The notes under the pieces are model-generated. The model searched no databases. It was not told the DNA's origin and was given only the letters and a program-made list of their open reading frames with translations. A DNA stretch of 6,971 nucleotides from Methanomicrobiales archaeon (GTDB taxonomy: Archaea > Halobacteriota > Methanomicrobia > Methanomicrobiales > Methanoculleaceae): NCBI GenBank assembly GCA_012511245.1, contig JAAZGM010000303.1, positions 1 through 6,971 on the forward strand, in the 5' to 3' direction. Positions 1 to 5,300 of this stretch are shown in pieces (positions within the stretch are counted from its first letter, which is position 1; every line of letters begins with the position of its first letter). The translations under genes and the position numbers were made by a program.

Positions 1-353
1 AATCCCGAGAGGACGACCTCGCGCCCCGATATGCTGCGGGCGAAGGTCTGCTGGAGGTCGCCGGAGACGATCCCGATCTGCGAGCGAAGGTCGAAGGCAT
101 CCCAGGTATCCCGCCCCAGGAACCGGAAGACGGTGTCCGGGCCCGGCGAGGATGGGTAGTACTCGCGGGTGATCGCGCGGATGAGCGAGGATTTCCCGGC
201 GCCGTTCGGGCCGAGGATGGCGATGTTCTCCCCTTCGCGGATCATGAGCGATACGGAGTCGAGGAGCCTGTGGCCGTCCCGGGTGACGGTGACGTTCCGG
301 AACTCGACGAGCGGCGGGGAGGATGGTTGGGCCTTAAGGTTAATACCCATCAT
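1..353 (-). CDS. ABC transporter-type ATPase, N-terminal part, cut by the left window edge
   Basis: The 117 visible residues form the start of an ABC ATP-binding domain. A first strand (VEFRNVTVTRDG, residues 16-27) leads to a Walker A motif GPNGAGKS at residues 48-55. A Q-loop-like region IGIVSGDLQQ follows at 93-102, then SGREVVLSG, where the window ends. The signature motif, Walker B and H-loop lie outside. There is no signal peptide or membrane segment, so it is a cytosolic nucleotide-binding protein. I recall similar methanogen proteins of the ModF-like class with a REYYP segment and GREVVLSGF, but no permease is visible, so substrate and role are unknown. The start is bounded: an in-frame TGA directly precedes ATG-ATG (353 and 350), and GGAG sits 8 nt upstream of the first. 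It follows the AlbA_2/ATPase gene after 69 bp, so it may be read from that operon or separately. Confidence 0.88.
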   Translation of the reverse strand, partial: MMGINLKAQPSSPPLVEFRNVTVTRDGHRLLDSVSLMIREGENIAILGPNGAGKSSLIRAITREYYPSSPGPDTVFRFLGRDTWDAFDLRSQIGIVSGDLQQTFARSISGREVVLSG

Positions 354-422
354 TCAGATGTCTCCACCGGGTACCGGAAGCTTCACCCTGCCAGGATTCA
401 GGAGTAAGGCGGTAAGGATCGA
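354..422. other. Short intergenic spacer between the AlbA_2/ATPase gene and the ABC ATPase
   Basis: These 69 bp hold the GGTGGAG ribosome binding site of the ABC ATPase gene on the minus strand. I see no TATA-like element, no T-rich archaeal terminator on the minus strand and no strong hairpin. Read-through from the upstream operon is therefore possible but not shown. Confidence 0.5.
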
Positions 423-1847
423 TCATGGATGAATCTCACCTCGCATAATCCTCCCTCTCCGGGTAAGGCGATACTGCTGTTTGCTGCTACGCGGTTTATC
501 GGGGATAGTCATGGCAATCAAGCCTTCCCGTATTGCCGGTTGCAGGTAGGCCTTCCTGAAGTGTTCGCTGTTCTTCAACCCGAGAGCTTCCTGAAGCTCT
601 CGGCGCGACATCTCGCCGTCGAGAACCTTGATGATCTGCATGACTTCCGTGGTAACTTCCGTGGTAACTTCCGTGGTAACTTCCGTGGTAAAGAAGGTCA
701 GGGTAACGCCGTGGTCATCCTCCGACCACCGCGGCAAAGGTAGACCGCGCCTGGTGCAGGCCCTCTGGATCAGCAGGCTACCTCGTCCGATCTTTTCCAT
801 ATACCCCCGCAGATAAAGCACGTGTGCGATATCCGGATTGCGCAGAACCGATAGCGTTCCCTTTTGAAGCTTTGCAAGGGTTACACCCTCAGGAAATTTG
901 CCGGTATTCGATATCTCCAGACGGCCGGGGTAGATGTGGATAGTGATCCCACCGGAGAAATCGCTGTAGTCGCGGTGGGCAAACGCATTAACCAGACCTT
1001 CCCTGATGGCATCCGGGGGATAGGCAAGCTCATCATGCCGTTTAAGATCGGAAGGTCGAAAATGGGATATTGTAGGGATGTTCCTCAAAATAAAGGAATA
1101 TACATCTTCCATTATCGATACCAGCGGACCTTCAAAGGATTGCATATCCCGATACGTATCGCCTATTTTACTTGTTTCAAAAACTGCTGCTCTAACCCGG
1201 ATCTGCGGATGTCGGAGGGCAGGATTGGCCCCGAAGAGAACATCACCGCCGTTCGTCAGGTGACCATACCTGGAGACCGAGAGATCTTCAAGTATCGCAA
1301 CCGGGCTCTCGCTATCCCGAAACCGAAATCGCCCTGAAGCAGTCGCCGTCTTCAGGGTGGATTGAATTTCATTCAGATCGAGATCGGCGCTTATATCTGC
1401 GGATGAGAAGCGCCGCTCCCACCGCTCGGGTTCCACCTGTTTGCGGAGCACCATATCCCGGATTGTCTCGACATCTGCTTTCCTGGTGGTCTGACCTGCG
1501 CGGAGATAGATGACATTCTCAAATGCGTATGGCAGATCCTTGCCGGCGGGCACCTCAATGACAAATAGATTTTTCCCTTCAATCTCGTGCGCCCGAACTG
1601 CAACCAGCGCTCCGGGAGAGAGCCCTTGTTGTATTCCACGCTCGAGAAGTTTTTCCACAATATCGGGATTCTTGATACCGATGACCGCCCCCTGATCGTC
1701 CGCACCGCAAACAACGTAACCGCCGGAAGTGTTCAGAAAACCGCAGATCACCTGGCCGATGAGATCGATATCGCCGCAGTCGGGTACGAATTCAACATGC
1801 TGCTCCTCTCCGGGCGGCAGAAGATCCGGAATGGAGTTTGCTTTCAT
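423..1847 (-). CDS. COG2865-type protein: Schlafen-like AlbA_2 domain, GHKL-like ATPase domain and winged helix
   Basis: A full-length 474-residue protein with three recognisable parts. Residues about 14-135 match the AlbA_2 (divergent AAA_4, Schlafen-like) domain: an HVEF segment, ICGFLNTSGGYVVCGADD at 34-51 and VIGI at 55-58. Residues about 278-365 match the HATPase_c_4 GHKL-like ATPase: N-box EGLVNAFAHRDYS (283-295), LEISNTGKFPEG (310-321), GRGSLLIQ (354-361). A linker of four TTEV units (387-402) leads to a winged-helix-like segment (about 403-465, with MSRRELQEALGL). Such proteins are usually labelled predicted transcriptional regulators; some Schlafen-family relatives act on nucleic acids, but no activity can be read here. 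Its ATG overlaps the DUF4062 stop by 4 nt (ATGA), with AGGAG 9 nt upstream, inside the upstream gene. This suggests translational coupling and a shared function. Confidence 0.9.
   Translation of the reverse strand: MKANSIPDLLPPGEEQHVEFVPDCGDIDLIGQVICGFLNTSGGYVVCGADDQGAVIGIKNPDIVEKLLERGIQQGLSPGALVAVRAHEIEGKNLFVIEVPAGKDLPYAFENVIYLRAGQTTRKADVETIRDMVLRKQVEPERWERRFSSADISADLDLNEIQSTLKTATASGRFRFRDSESPVAILEDLSVSRYGHLTNGGDVLFGANPALRHPQIRVRAAVFETSKIGDTYRDMQSFEGPLVSIMEDVYSFILRNIPTISHFRPSDLKRHDELAYPPDAIREGLVNAFAHRDYSDFSGGITIHIYPGRLEISNTGKFPEGVTLAKLQKGTLSVLRNPDIAHVLYLRGYMEKIGRGSLLIQRACTRRGLPLPRWSEDDHGVTLTFFTTEVTTEVTTEVTTEVMQIIKVLDGEMSRRELQEALGLKNSEHFRKAYLQPAIREGLIAMTIPDKPRSSKQQYRLTRRGRIMRGEIHP
643..690 (-). 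repeat. Four exact tandem 12-bp repeats encoding the TTEV linker
   Basis: The plus strand reads acttccgtggta four times without a mismatch (643-654, 655-666, 667-678, 679-690). On the coding strand each unit adds TTEV, so gain or loss of a unit keeps the frame and only changes linker length. The repeat joins the ATPase domain to the C-terminal winged helix. I recall similar VTTE- or VTPQ-type linkers at the same place in related AlbA_2 and Fic-associated proteins, so the repeat itself is a family trait. The exact DNA identity of the four units points to recent slippage. Confidence 0.95.
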
Positions 1848-2500
1848 AAGCGGCTTCTCCTATCTCGAATAACTCGCGAAACACGGGTATTATCCCGGAA
1901 GTTCTCCTGCACAAATGCCTCAACCTCCTGGTAGCGCGAAAATTGTGCGGCGGCGAAGAGAGCTGCATCGTCGTCCGACCTGAATTTCTGAACCCAGTTG
2001 CCCCTCCGCTCTTGCAGGGGTTTTTCAGAAAGGATGGCTTCTTCGTACATATCGATGACCCGGAAGTCATCCATGATCCGGTTTTCCTCCAGAGAAAGTC
2101 TGCTCCGGCCCGCCCCTCCCCTATGACCGGTGTGATTCAAGAGTTGCCGCGCAAAAACCACGTGGTCGTGGACAAGGAGCCAGCGTGGCTTATTTAATGC
2201 AATGGCTTTTCTCAACTCCTGATGAGTGATAGACAATCCATCCCCATCTCTTCCGCTACCGTAATACGGGGTGATCAACCCGAGAAACAGGTCGCAGTTC
2301 TCTATCGCCGCGATGCAGTTTTCAAAAGCGGAACGGCTCGAAAAGACCGGGACCGTTCCTTTGTGAGACATCCAGACCTCGTAACCAAATGCGGTTAAAA
2401 GCGTATAGATCCGATTCAGGAGTTCTTCGATACCGTATACCGTAGAAGAGACCATAACTTTGAGCTTTTTACCGTCCTGCACCCCTTCTTCCCCGGTCAT
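1844..2500 (-). CDS. DUF4062-domain protein (TIR/nucleoside-deoxyribosyltransferase-like fold)
   Basis: A 218-residue soluble protein. Its N-terminal half fits DUF4062: strand and motif KVMVSSTVYG (14-23), a helix with EELLNRIYTLL, GYEVWMS (39-45), then CDLFLGLITPYYGSG (69-83) and SITHQELRKAI (90-100). VSST and the glutamate in THQE (residue 95) sit where nucleotide-binding and catalytic residues lie in the related TIR/NDT-like fold; that enzymatic reading is inference. The C-terminal part (about 105-218) is helical and charged, with no family I recognise. DUF4062 occurs elsewhere as the N-terminal domain of large STAND-type ATPases; here it stands alone beside a separate ATPase. A strong GGGAGGGG site 7 nt upstream supports the ATG at 2500. 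The gene starts 21 bp after the HNH gene and its stop overlaps the next start. Confidence 0.85.
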   Translation of the reverse strand: MTGEEGVQDGKKLKVMVSSTVYGIEELLNRIYTLLTAFGYEVWMSHKGTVPVFSSRSAFENCIAAIENCDLFLGLITPYYGSGRDGDGLSITHQELRKAIALNKPRWLLVHDHVVFARQLLNHTGHRGGAGRSRLSLEENRIMDDFRVIDMYEEAILSEKPLQERRGNWVQKFRSDDDAALFAAAQFSRYQEVEAFVQENFRDNTRVSRVIRDRRSRL

Positions 2501-2507
2501 GATGTTT

Positions 2508-2515
2508 CCCCTCCC
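2508..2515 (-). promoter_or_regulatory. Strong ribosome binding site of the DUF4062 gene
   Basis: GGGAGGGG on the minus strand ends 7 nt before the ATG at 2500 and fills most of the 21-bp gap after the HNH gene. It fixes the start and suggests efficient translation from a shared transcript. Confidence 0.75.
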
Positions 2516-2521
2516 TCTCTA

Positions 2522-3517
2522 TTATTTCAATATCTCGCATCGATGATAATCCAGATACTTGATATGACTCTTATCCACCCTCCGTAGTTTCATTTTTGAG
2601 TGAATCCCGAGTTTATTTCTATCCTTCTCCTTTAAGGAGTCGCTGATGAGTATCTTCCCGTCGTCATCAAAGCTGATGTAGCCTTTATCAAAGGCACTGT
2701 CTAAGTTAGGAGTAAGCAATAGGCCGTTGTAGATATCCAGGCGTTCTTCATTGTCCGAATCTCTCCAGGGCTTGATGTGCGATGCTCTTAACAGATCGAG
2801 TGAATCACATCCCGTAACAGCGCATTTTCTCCAATAACGTATCAGATCGGAGCGAAATACTCCCTGACCTATACGGCTCAGTATTATCGATCTCTGTACC
2901 GTCTTAGGCAGCCCTTTACTGGTTCTTTTGAATTCTTCAACCTCATCATAGGCATTGGTCCTGGGCGTATTGCTGTAATCCGGGCCCGGGATGCTCCGCC
3001 CGAGTTCATCACCGATATATACCAACAATTCAGGGCTGTGTTTCTTCTGGCTGTCACACCTCAGCTGATTGTATTTATATGCCGCTTTCGTTATATACTC
3101 AAAATGAAGATCCCGTATTATCGGCCAGAGCTCCGGGTTTTCCTCTGAGGGGATATAATATCCGTTCCTTGATGGAACCTGTTCATATTCAGCATACTTG
3201 CCTTTTTCCCAGCGCCATGCCCTACTTCCCTCTAGCAGGTTTTTTTCATCCTTCTTCTCATCCAGTAGTTGTTTATCAAGAGACAGCCATAACCCATCTT
3301 TATGGATGGTGCAAACGATCAAACTGCCGACCAAGAGCCGAACGCCTCCACTGTAGCAGTATGTCCCCCATTTGCCGCTTCCATAGGAGTTAGCTTTGAG
3401 AAGCGATTCTACAAAGAGCGATAGACAAACCTTTCTGTACTCTTCATCGGGCAAGAGCGACGATACGATCTGTTCGATTTGGCGGGCATCAGGTTTCTTC
3501 ATGACCATTTTTTCCAT
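2522..3517 (-). CDS. HNH endonuclease with an unidentified N-terminal domain
   Basis: A 331-residue protein whose C-terminal third is an HNH_2-type nuclease. RIGQGVFRSDLIRYWRKCAVTG (215-236) leads into cysteines C232 and C237, then ASHIKPW (245-251, metal-binding H247), DIYNGLLLTPNLDSAFDKG (261-279) and ISFDDDGKILIS (281-292). The final histidine position is occupied by the NLDSAFDKG variant, which I recall as common in this family, so the nuclease is probably intact. Residues 1-200 match nothing I recognise and may supply DNA recognition or a modification sensor. The reaction expected is metal-dependent DNA cleavage. The gene is AT-richer than its surroundings (22 G+C in the 60 bases 2581-2640). 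It leads the three-gene operon. Start is uncertain: in-frame ATGs lie at residues 1, 4 and 6; the first lacks a clear ribosome binding site, and GGA precedes the second. Confidence 0.85.
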   Translation of the reverse strand: MEKMVMKKPDARQIEQIVSSLLPDEEYRKVCLSLFVESLLKANSYGSGKWGTYCYSGGVRLLVGSLIVCTIHKDGLWLSLDKQLLDEKKDEKNLLEGSRAWRWEKGKYAEYEQVPSRNGYYIPSEENPELWPIIRDLHFEYITKAAYKYNQLRCDSQKKHSPELLVYIGDELGRSIPGPDYSNTPRTNAYDEVEEFKRTSKGLPKTVQRSIILSRIGQGVFRSDLIRYWRKCAVTGCDSLDLLRASHIKPWRDSDNEERLDIYNGLLLTPNLDSAFDKGYISFDDDGKILISDSLKEKDRNKLGIHSKMKLRRVDKSHIKYLDYHRCEILK

Positions 3518-3563
3518 GGTGCTTGATCAGCATCGGCCTGTATTCAGAATAGTTATGGAGATA

Positions 3564-3577
3564 CCTTAAATTTTCCT
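3564..3577 (-). promoter_or_regulatory. Candidate archaeal BRE/TATA promoter of the HNH operon
   Basis: The minus strand reads GGAAAATTTAAGGT-like sequence, a purine-A-rich BRE-like stretch followed by ATTTAAGG, resembling archaeal BRE-TATA promoters. Transcription would start about 25 nt downstream, near 3543, leaving a leader of roughly 25 nt before the ATG at 3517. This is an eye match to a loose consensus. Confidence 0.35.
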
Positions 3578-3603
3578 AAATCCGGTTCCCTTGCCTGTTC
3601 ATC

Positions 3604-3614
3604 CTTTTTTATAG
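3604..3614 (-). promoter_or_regulatory. Alternative TATA-like element upstream of the HNH operon
   Basis: The minus strand reads CTATAAAAAAG, the clearest TATA-like string in the gap. If used, transcription would start near 3580 with a leader of about 60 nt. It lacks an obvious BRE and competes with the nearer candidate at 3564-3577. Confidence 0.3.
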
Positions 3615-3679
3615 CCAGATATCTTTTATTGGCGGCTCACCTCTCATTACCATCCGCCGGAATAGAGCCAATCGGGCGT

Positions 3680-3829
3680 TCAGGACTTTACCGAAACCCG
3701 GGGGTCATTGCCTATCGCTGCACGCATTACACCGGTGTTCAACCGGGGGTTGACCCCTTTTGTGCCGGCCAACTTCGGATCGGGGATATTTACTGAATTT
3801 TTCCCTGTTTTGTCGTGCAAGACCATCAT
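3680..3829 (-). CDS. 49-codon ORF coupled to the last membrane-protein gene; small gene or relic
   Basis: An ORF beginning ATGATGGTCTTGCAC overlaps the stop of the 247-aa membrane-protein gene by 4 nt (ATGA). A GGAGGT site (3836-3841) ends 6 nt upstream, the same arrangement that starts genes inside this operon. The product (MMVLHDKTGKNSV..., ending RVSVKS) is polar and basic, without membrane helices or the GWCPNA motif, and I recognise no family. Its first eleven bases, ATGATGGTCTT, equal the start of the 159-aa gene at 5776. This suggests that another GWCPNA gene once began here and was replaced or deleted just after its start. It could be a translated small protein, a relic or chance; a relic seems likeliest. 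Confidence 0.3.
   Translation of the reverse strand: MMVLHDKTGKNSVNIPDPKLAGTKGVNPRLNTGVMRAAIGNDPRVSVKS
3739..3753. repeat. Short perfect hairpin at the end of the membrane-protein operon
   Basis: TCAACC-GGG-GGTTGA forms a 6-bp stem with a 3-nt loop. It lies next to a 10-bp palindrome ACACCGGTGT (3729-3738). GGGGTCA at 3701-3707 can also pair with TGACCCC at 3751-3757. The cluster sits where the operon's transcript should end, but no T-run follows on the minus strand, so a terminator role is uncertain. Confidence 0.35.
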
Positions 3830-4569
3830 TCGGAAACCTCCAGCAGCGCCGCAACCCGCTCAGGGTCGTCTACGTAGATCTGGAGGAACCCGGCGGGCTC
3901 AAGCCTCACCATGACGCGGCCGGGATACCGCAGGCTGGCCAGGCCACGGTAGAGGAGCTCCAGCATGAACACCAGACAACCGACCGCCAGGAGGACCTGA
4001 AAGCCGAGATCAGGGTCGGCAGCCGGTCCGCCCGGATAGCGGATCAGCCAGTTCCCGGCGGTGGCAAAGAATATCACTGCAGTCATGAGTATCAAGAGGA
4101 GTGCAGACAACCAGCGGGGTATGGAGAGGTAGGGTCGTTTCACCTCGACCGACCGGACCGTATCCTTTCCAAAGACGAGCGGTTCGGTATGCGATCTCCG
4201 GATGGTGACGGAGTTCCCGGAGAATTCAACCGTGGTTCGATACGGGTCGAAGTACATGCGCCATGCGGCCCACGATAGAAAGAGGGCGGCCGTGAAGGTA
4301 AAGATGAGCCCGGGCCACAGGGAAGGGATCAGGATGGATATCACGAAGAGAAAGAGGAAACCGAGGACGGCGAACGGCATCAGCACAAAGAAACGAGGGC
4401 TGGTGTATTCTACGAATACGCCCTCCACAACCTGCCGGCTGCCGCCCACGGTCGCCCCGATCCCGATCTCGCCGTCCGGCGCAGCATACCGCCGGCGCAC
4501 GGTACCGACGGCTGCTGCGTTCGGGCACCAGCCGAGCTTCTTCCTGATATACTCCAGAAATACCGTCAT
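3826..4569 (-). CDS. GWCPNA-motif four-helix membrane protein (DUF1673-like), chimeric copy
   Basis: The 247-residue protein has EYIRKKLGWCPNA at 6-18, a membrane hairpin (about 60-80 and 85-104), a cytosolic strand-rich segment (115-146, VTIRRS...LVFGKDTVRSVEVK), a second hairpin (152-172, 188-208) and a C-terminal segment LRYPGRVMVRLEPAGF...DDPERVAALLEV. Reading continues 75 codons further upstream, but that extension overlaps the neighbouring gene and is basic shadow sequence. The ATG at 4569 is chosen because it aligns with the motif, overlaps the upstream stop as TGATG and has GGAGGT 6 nt before it. The body is close to the 243-aa neighbour at 4569-5300, but the first 25 residues or so match the 159-aa gene instead. 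The two parts flanking the second hairpin resemble halves of a bacterial PH-like domain; this is speculative. The family's function is unknown. Confidence 0.82.
   Translation of the reverse strand: MTVFLEYIRKKLGWCPNAAAVGTVRRRYAAPDGEIGIGATVGGSRQVVEGVFVEYTSPRFFVLMPFAVLGFLFLFVISILIPSLWPGLIFTFTAALFLSWAAWRMYFDPYRTTVEFSGNSVTIRRSHTEPLVFGKDTVRSVEVKRPYLSIPRWLSALLLILMTAVIFFATAGNWLIRYPGGPAADPDLGFQVLLAVGCLVFMLELLYRGLASLRYPGRVMVRLEPAGFLQIYVDDPERVAALLEVSE
3881..3900. repeat. 20-bp exact repeat shared with 4621-4640
   Basis: tggaggaacccggcgggctc occurs at both sites, in the C-terminal coding parts of the 247-aa gene and its 243-aa neighbour. A second shared block, ggccgggataccgcaggctg, follows a few bases later in both. 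These mark the 3' halves of the two genes as close paralogues. Confidence 0.85.
4517..4556. repeat. 40-bp segment shared with 5724-5763 (GWCPNA-encoding N-terminus)
   Basis: The stretch from gcgttcgggcaccag to gatatactcca occurs here and at 5724-5763 with a single mismatch (t versus g before gatatact). It encodes the EYIRKKLGWCPNA end of the 247-aa and 159-aa proteins. Similarity drops sharply beyond it, towards the C-terminal coding side. Confidence 0.85.
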
Positions 4570-5300
4570 CAGGAAACCTCCAGTACCCGGGCTACCCGTT
4601 CGGGGTCGTCCGTGTAGACGTGGAGGAACCCGGCGGGCTCCAGCTTCACCCTGACGTGGCCGGGATACCGCAGGCTGACCAGGGAGCGACAGAGCAACTC
4701 CAGCATAAACACCATGAAGCCGACCAAATAGAAGGCGTGGAAGATAAAATCGGGGTCGGCCGGGCTGCCCGGATACCGCATCGCCCCGATCCACACCATG
4801 CCGTAGAATACCCCCGCATACGTGAAAATCAAGAGCAACGCGGACACCCAGCGGGGTATGGGCAGGTAGGGTTGTTTCACCTCGACCGATCTGACGGCAT
4901 CTTTTCCGAAGACGAGGGGGCGAGTACGCGATCTCTGGACGACGACAAAATCCCCGGACGACTCTATTTCAGCCTTTTTCGTATCGAGATAGAGACGCAC
5001 CACGGCATACGCCATAAAGGAGAGGCCTGTGAGAGCATAGAATCCGGGACGCAGGGAGGGGATCAGGAAGGCCACCACGAAGAGCACGAAGAAACTGCCG
5101 AAAACAAGAATCGACACCGGTAAGAAACGGGGACCGACATAATCCACGAATACGCCCTCTACCGCCTCCCGTCTGCCTTCTCTCGCTGCTCCGATCCTTA
5201 CCTCATCGGCCGGCGCGGCATACCGGCGCCTGCCGGCCGTAGCCGTGTTCGGGCACCAGCCCATCCACTTCCGTATCGCTTCAGCGAATCTCAGCGTCAT
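4569..5300 (-). CDS. GWCPNT-motif four-helix membrane protein (DUF1673-like)
   Basis: A 243-residue protein starting MTLRFAEAIRKWMGWCPNTA, with GRRRYAAP at 23-30 and VEGVFVDY at 47-54. Membrane helices lie at about 60-80, 86-105, 151-171 and 186-206. Between the hairpins is a strand-rich segment ending FGKDAVRSVEVKQPYLPIPRW (131-151). The C-terminus reads RYPGHVRVKLEPAGFLHVYTDDPERVARVLEVS. The open frame runs 145 codons further upstream as arginine-rich shadow of the next gene. The ATG at 5300 is preferred because GGGAGG lies 7 nt before it, it overlaps the upstream stop by 4 nt, and it matches the start of the paralogue at 5773-6504. Its final codons (LEVS) contain the GGAGGT that serves the following gene. 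Function unknown; presumably an integral membrane protein with a cytosolic sensing or scaffolding part. Confidence 0.83.
   Translation of the reverse strand: MTLRFAEAIRKWMGWCPNTATAGRRRYAAPADEVRIGAAREGRREAVEGVFVDYVGPRFLPVSILVFGSFFVLFVVAFLIPSLRPGFYALTGLSFMAYAVVRLYLDTKKAEIESSGDFVVVQRSRTRPLVFGKDAVRSVEVKQPYLPIPRWVSALLLIFTYAGVFYGMVWIGAMRYPGSPADPDFIFHAFYLVGFMVFMLELLCRSLVSLRYPGHVRVKLEPAGFLHVYTDDPERVARVLEVS
4576..4581 (-). promoter_or_regulatory. Ribosome binding site embedded in the end of the upstream gene
   Basis: GGAGGT 6 nt before the ATG at 4569 lies within the codons for the terminal LEVS of the upstream protein. It decides the start of the 247-aa gene and implies coupled translation. The same string recurs at 3836-3841 before the 49-codon ORF. 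Confidence 0.7.
5217..5238. repeat. 22-bp exact repeat shared with 6421-6442
   Basis: The plus strand reads ggcataccggcgcctgccgg and two more identical bases at both sites. It encodes the AGRRRYA region of the two LRFAEA-type copies. Flanking DNA towards the starts is also closely alike, consistent with duplication or gene conversion. Confidence 0.85.

Larger units (their letters stand above)
3518..3679. other. AT-rich leader region upstream of the HNH operon
   Basis: No gene of convincing length is visible. The stretch separates the membrane-protein operon from the HNH operon and should hold the end of the first and the promoter of the second. It contains two AT-rich TATA-like elements on the minus strand. 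A possible weak stem pairs GGCGG at 3631-3635 with CCGCC at 3654-3658 across an 18-nt loop. I see no T-tract terminator on the minus strand. Confidence 0.5.

Noticed and set aside
169..432. 87-codon plus-strand frame over the left edge
   Set aside because: It is antisense to the ABC ATPase N-terminus, which has a clear Walker A motif on the minus strand.
643..690. The 12-bp repeat as a CRISPR-like or iteron array
   Set aside because: There are no spacers, the units are contiguous and in frame, and they encode a linker known in this protein type.
429..1337. Several plus-strand frames of 62-157 codons over the AlbA_2/ATPase gene
   Set aside because: They are antisense to a gene with recognised domains along its whole length and have no recognisable motifs; the VVTS and RGNF runs in them come from the 12-bp repeat.
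1391..2070. Minus-strand frames of 107 and 92 codons
   Set aside because: They are other-frame shadows of the AlbA_2/ATPase and DUF4062 genes, rich in R, S and P, without motifs.
3631..3658. Stem pairing GGCGG with CCGCC as an operator or attachment site
   Set aside because: The stem is only 5 bp with an 18-nt loop, which is easily due to chance; no integrase or second copy is present.
3739..3753. Hairpin as a bacterial-type intrinsic terminator
   Set aside because: On the transcribed minus strand no T-run follows it, and the only pyrimidine tract (ccccttttg) is on the plus strand, where no gene is seen to end.
4570..4794. 75-codon N-terminal extension of the 247-aa membrane protein
   Set aside because: It lies wholly inside the neighbouring gene, is arginine- and proline-rich, and a better start with GGAGGT and the family N-terminus exists at 4569.
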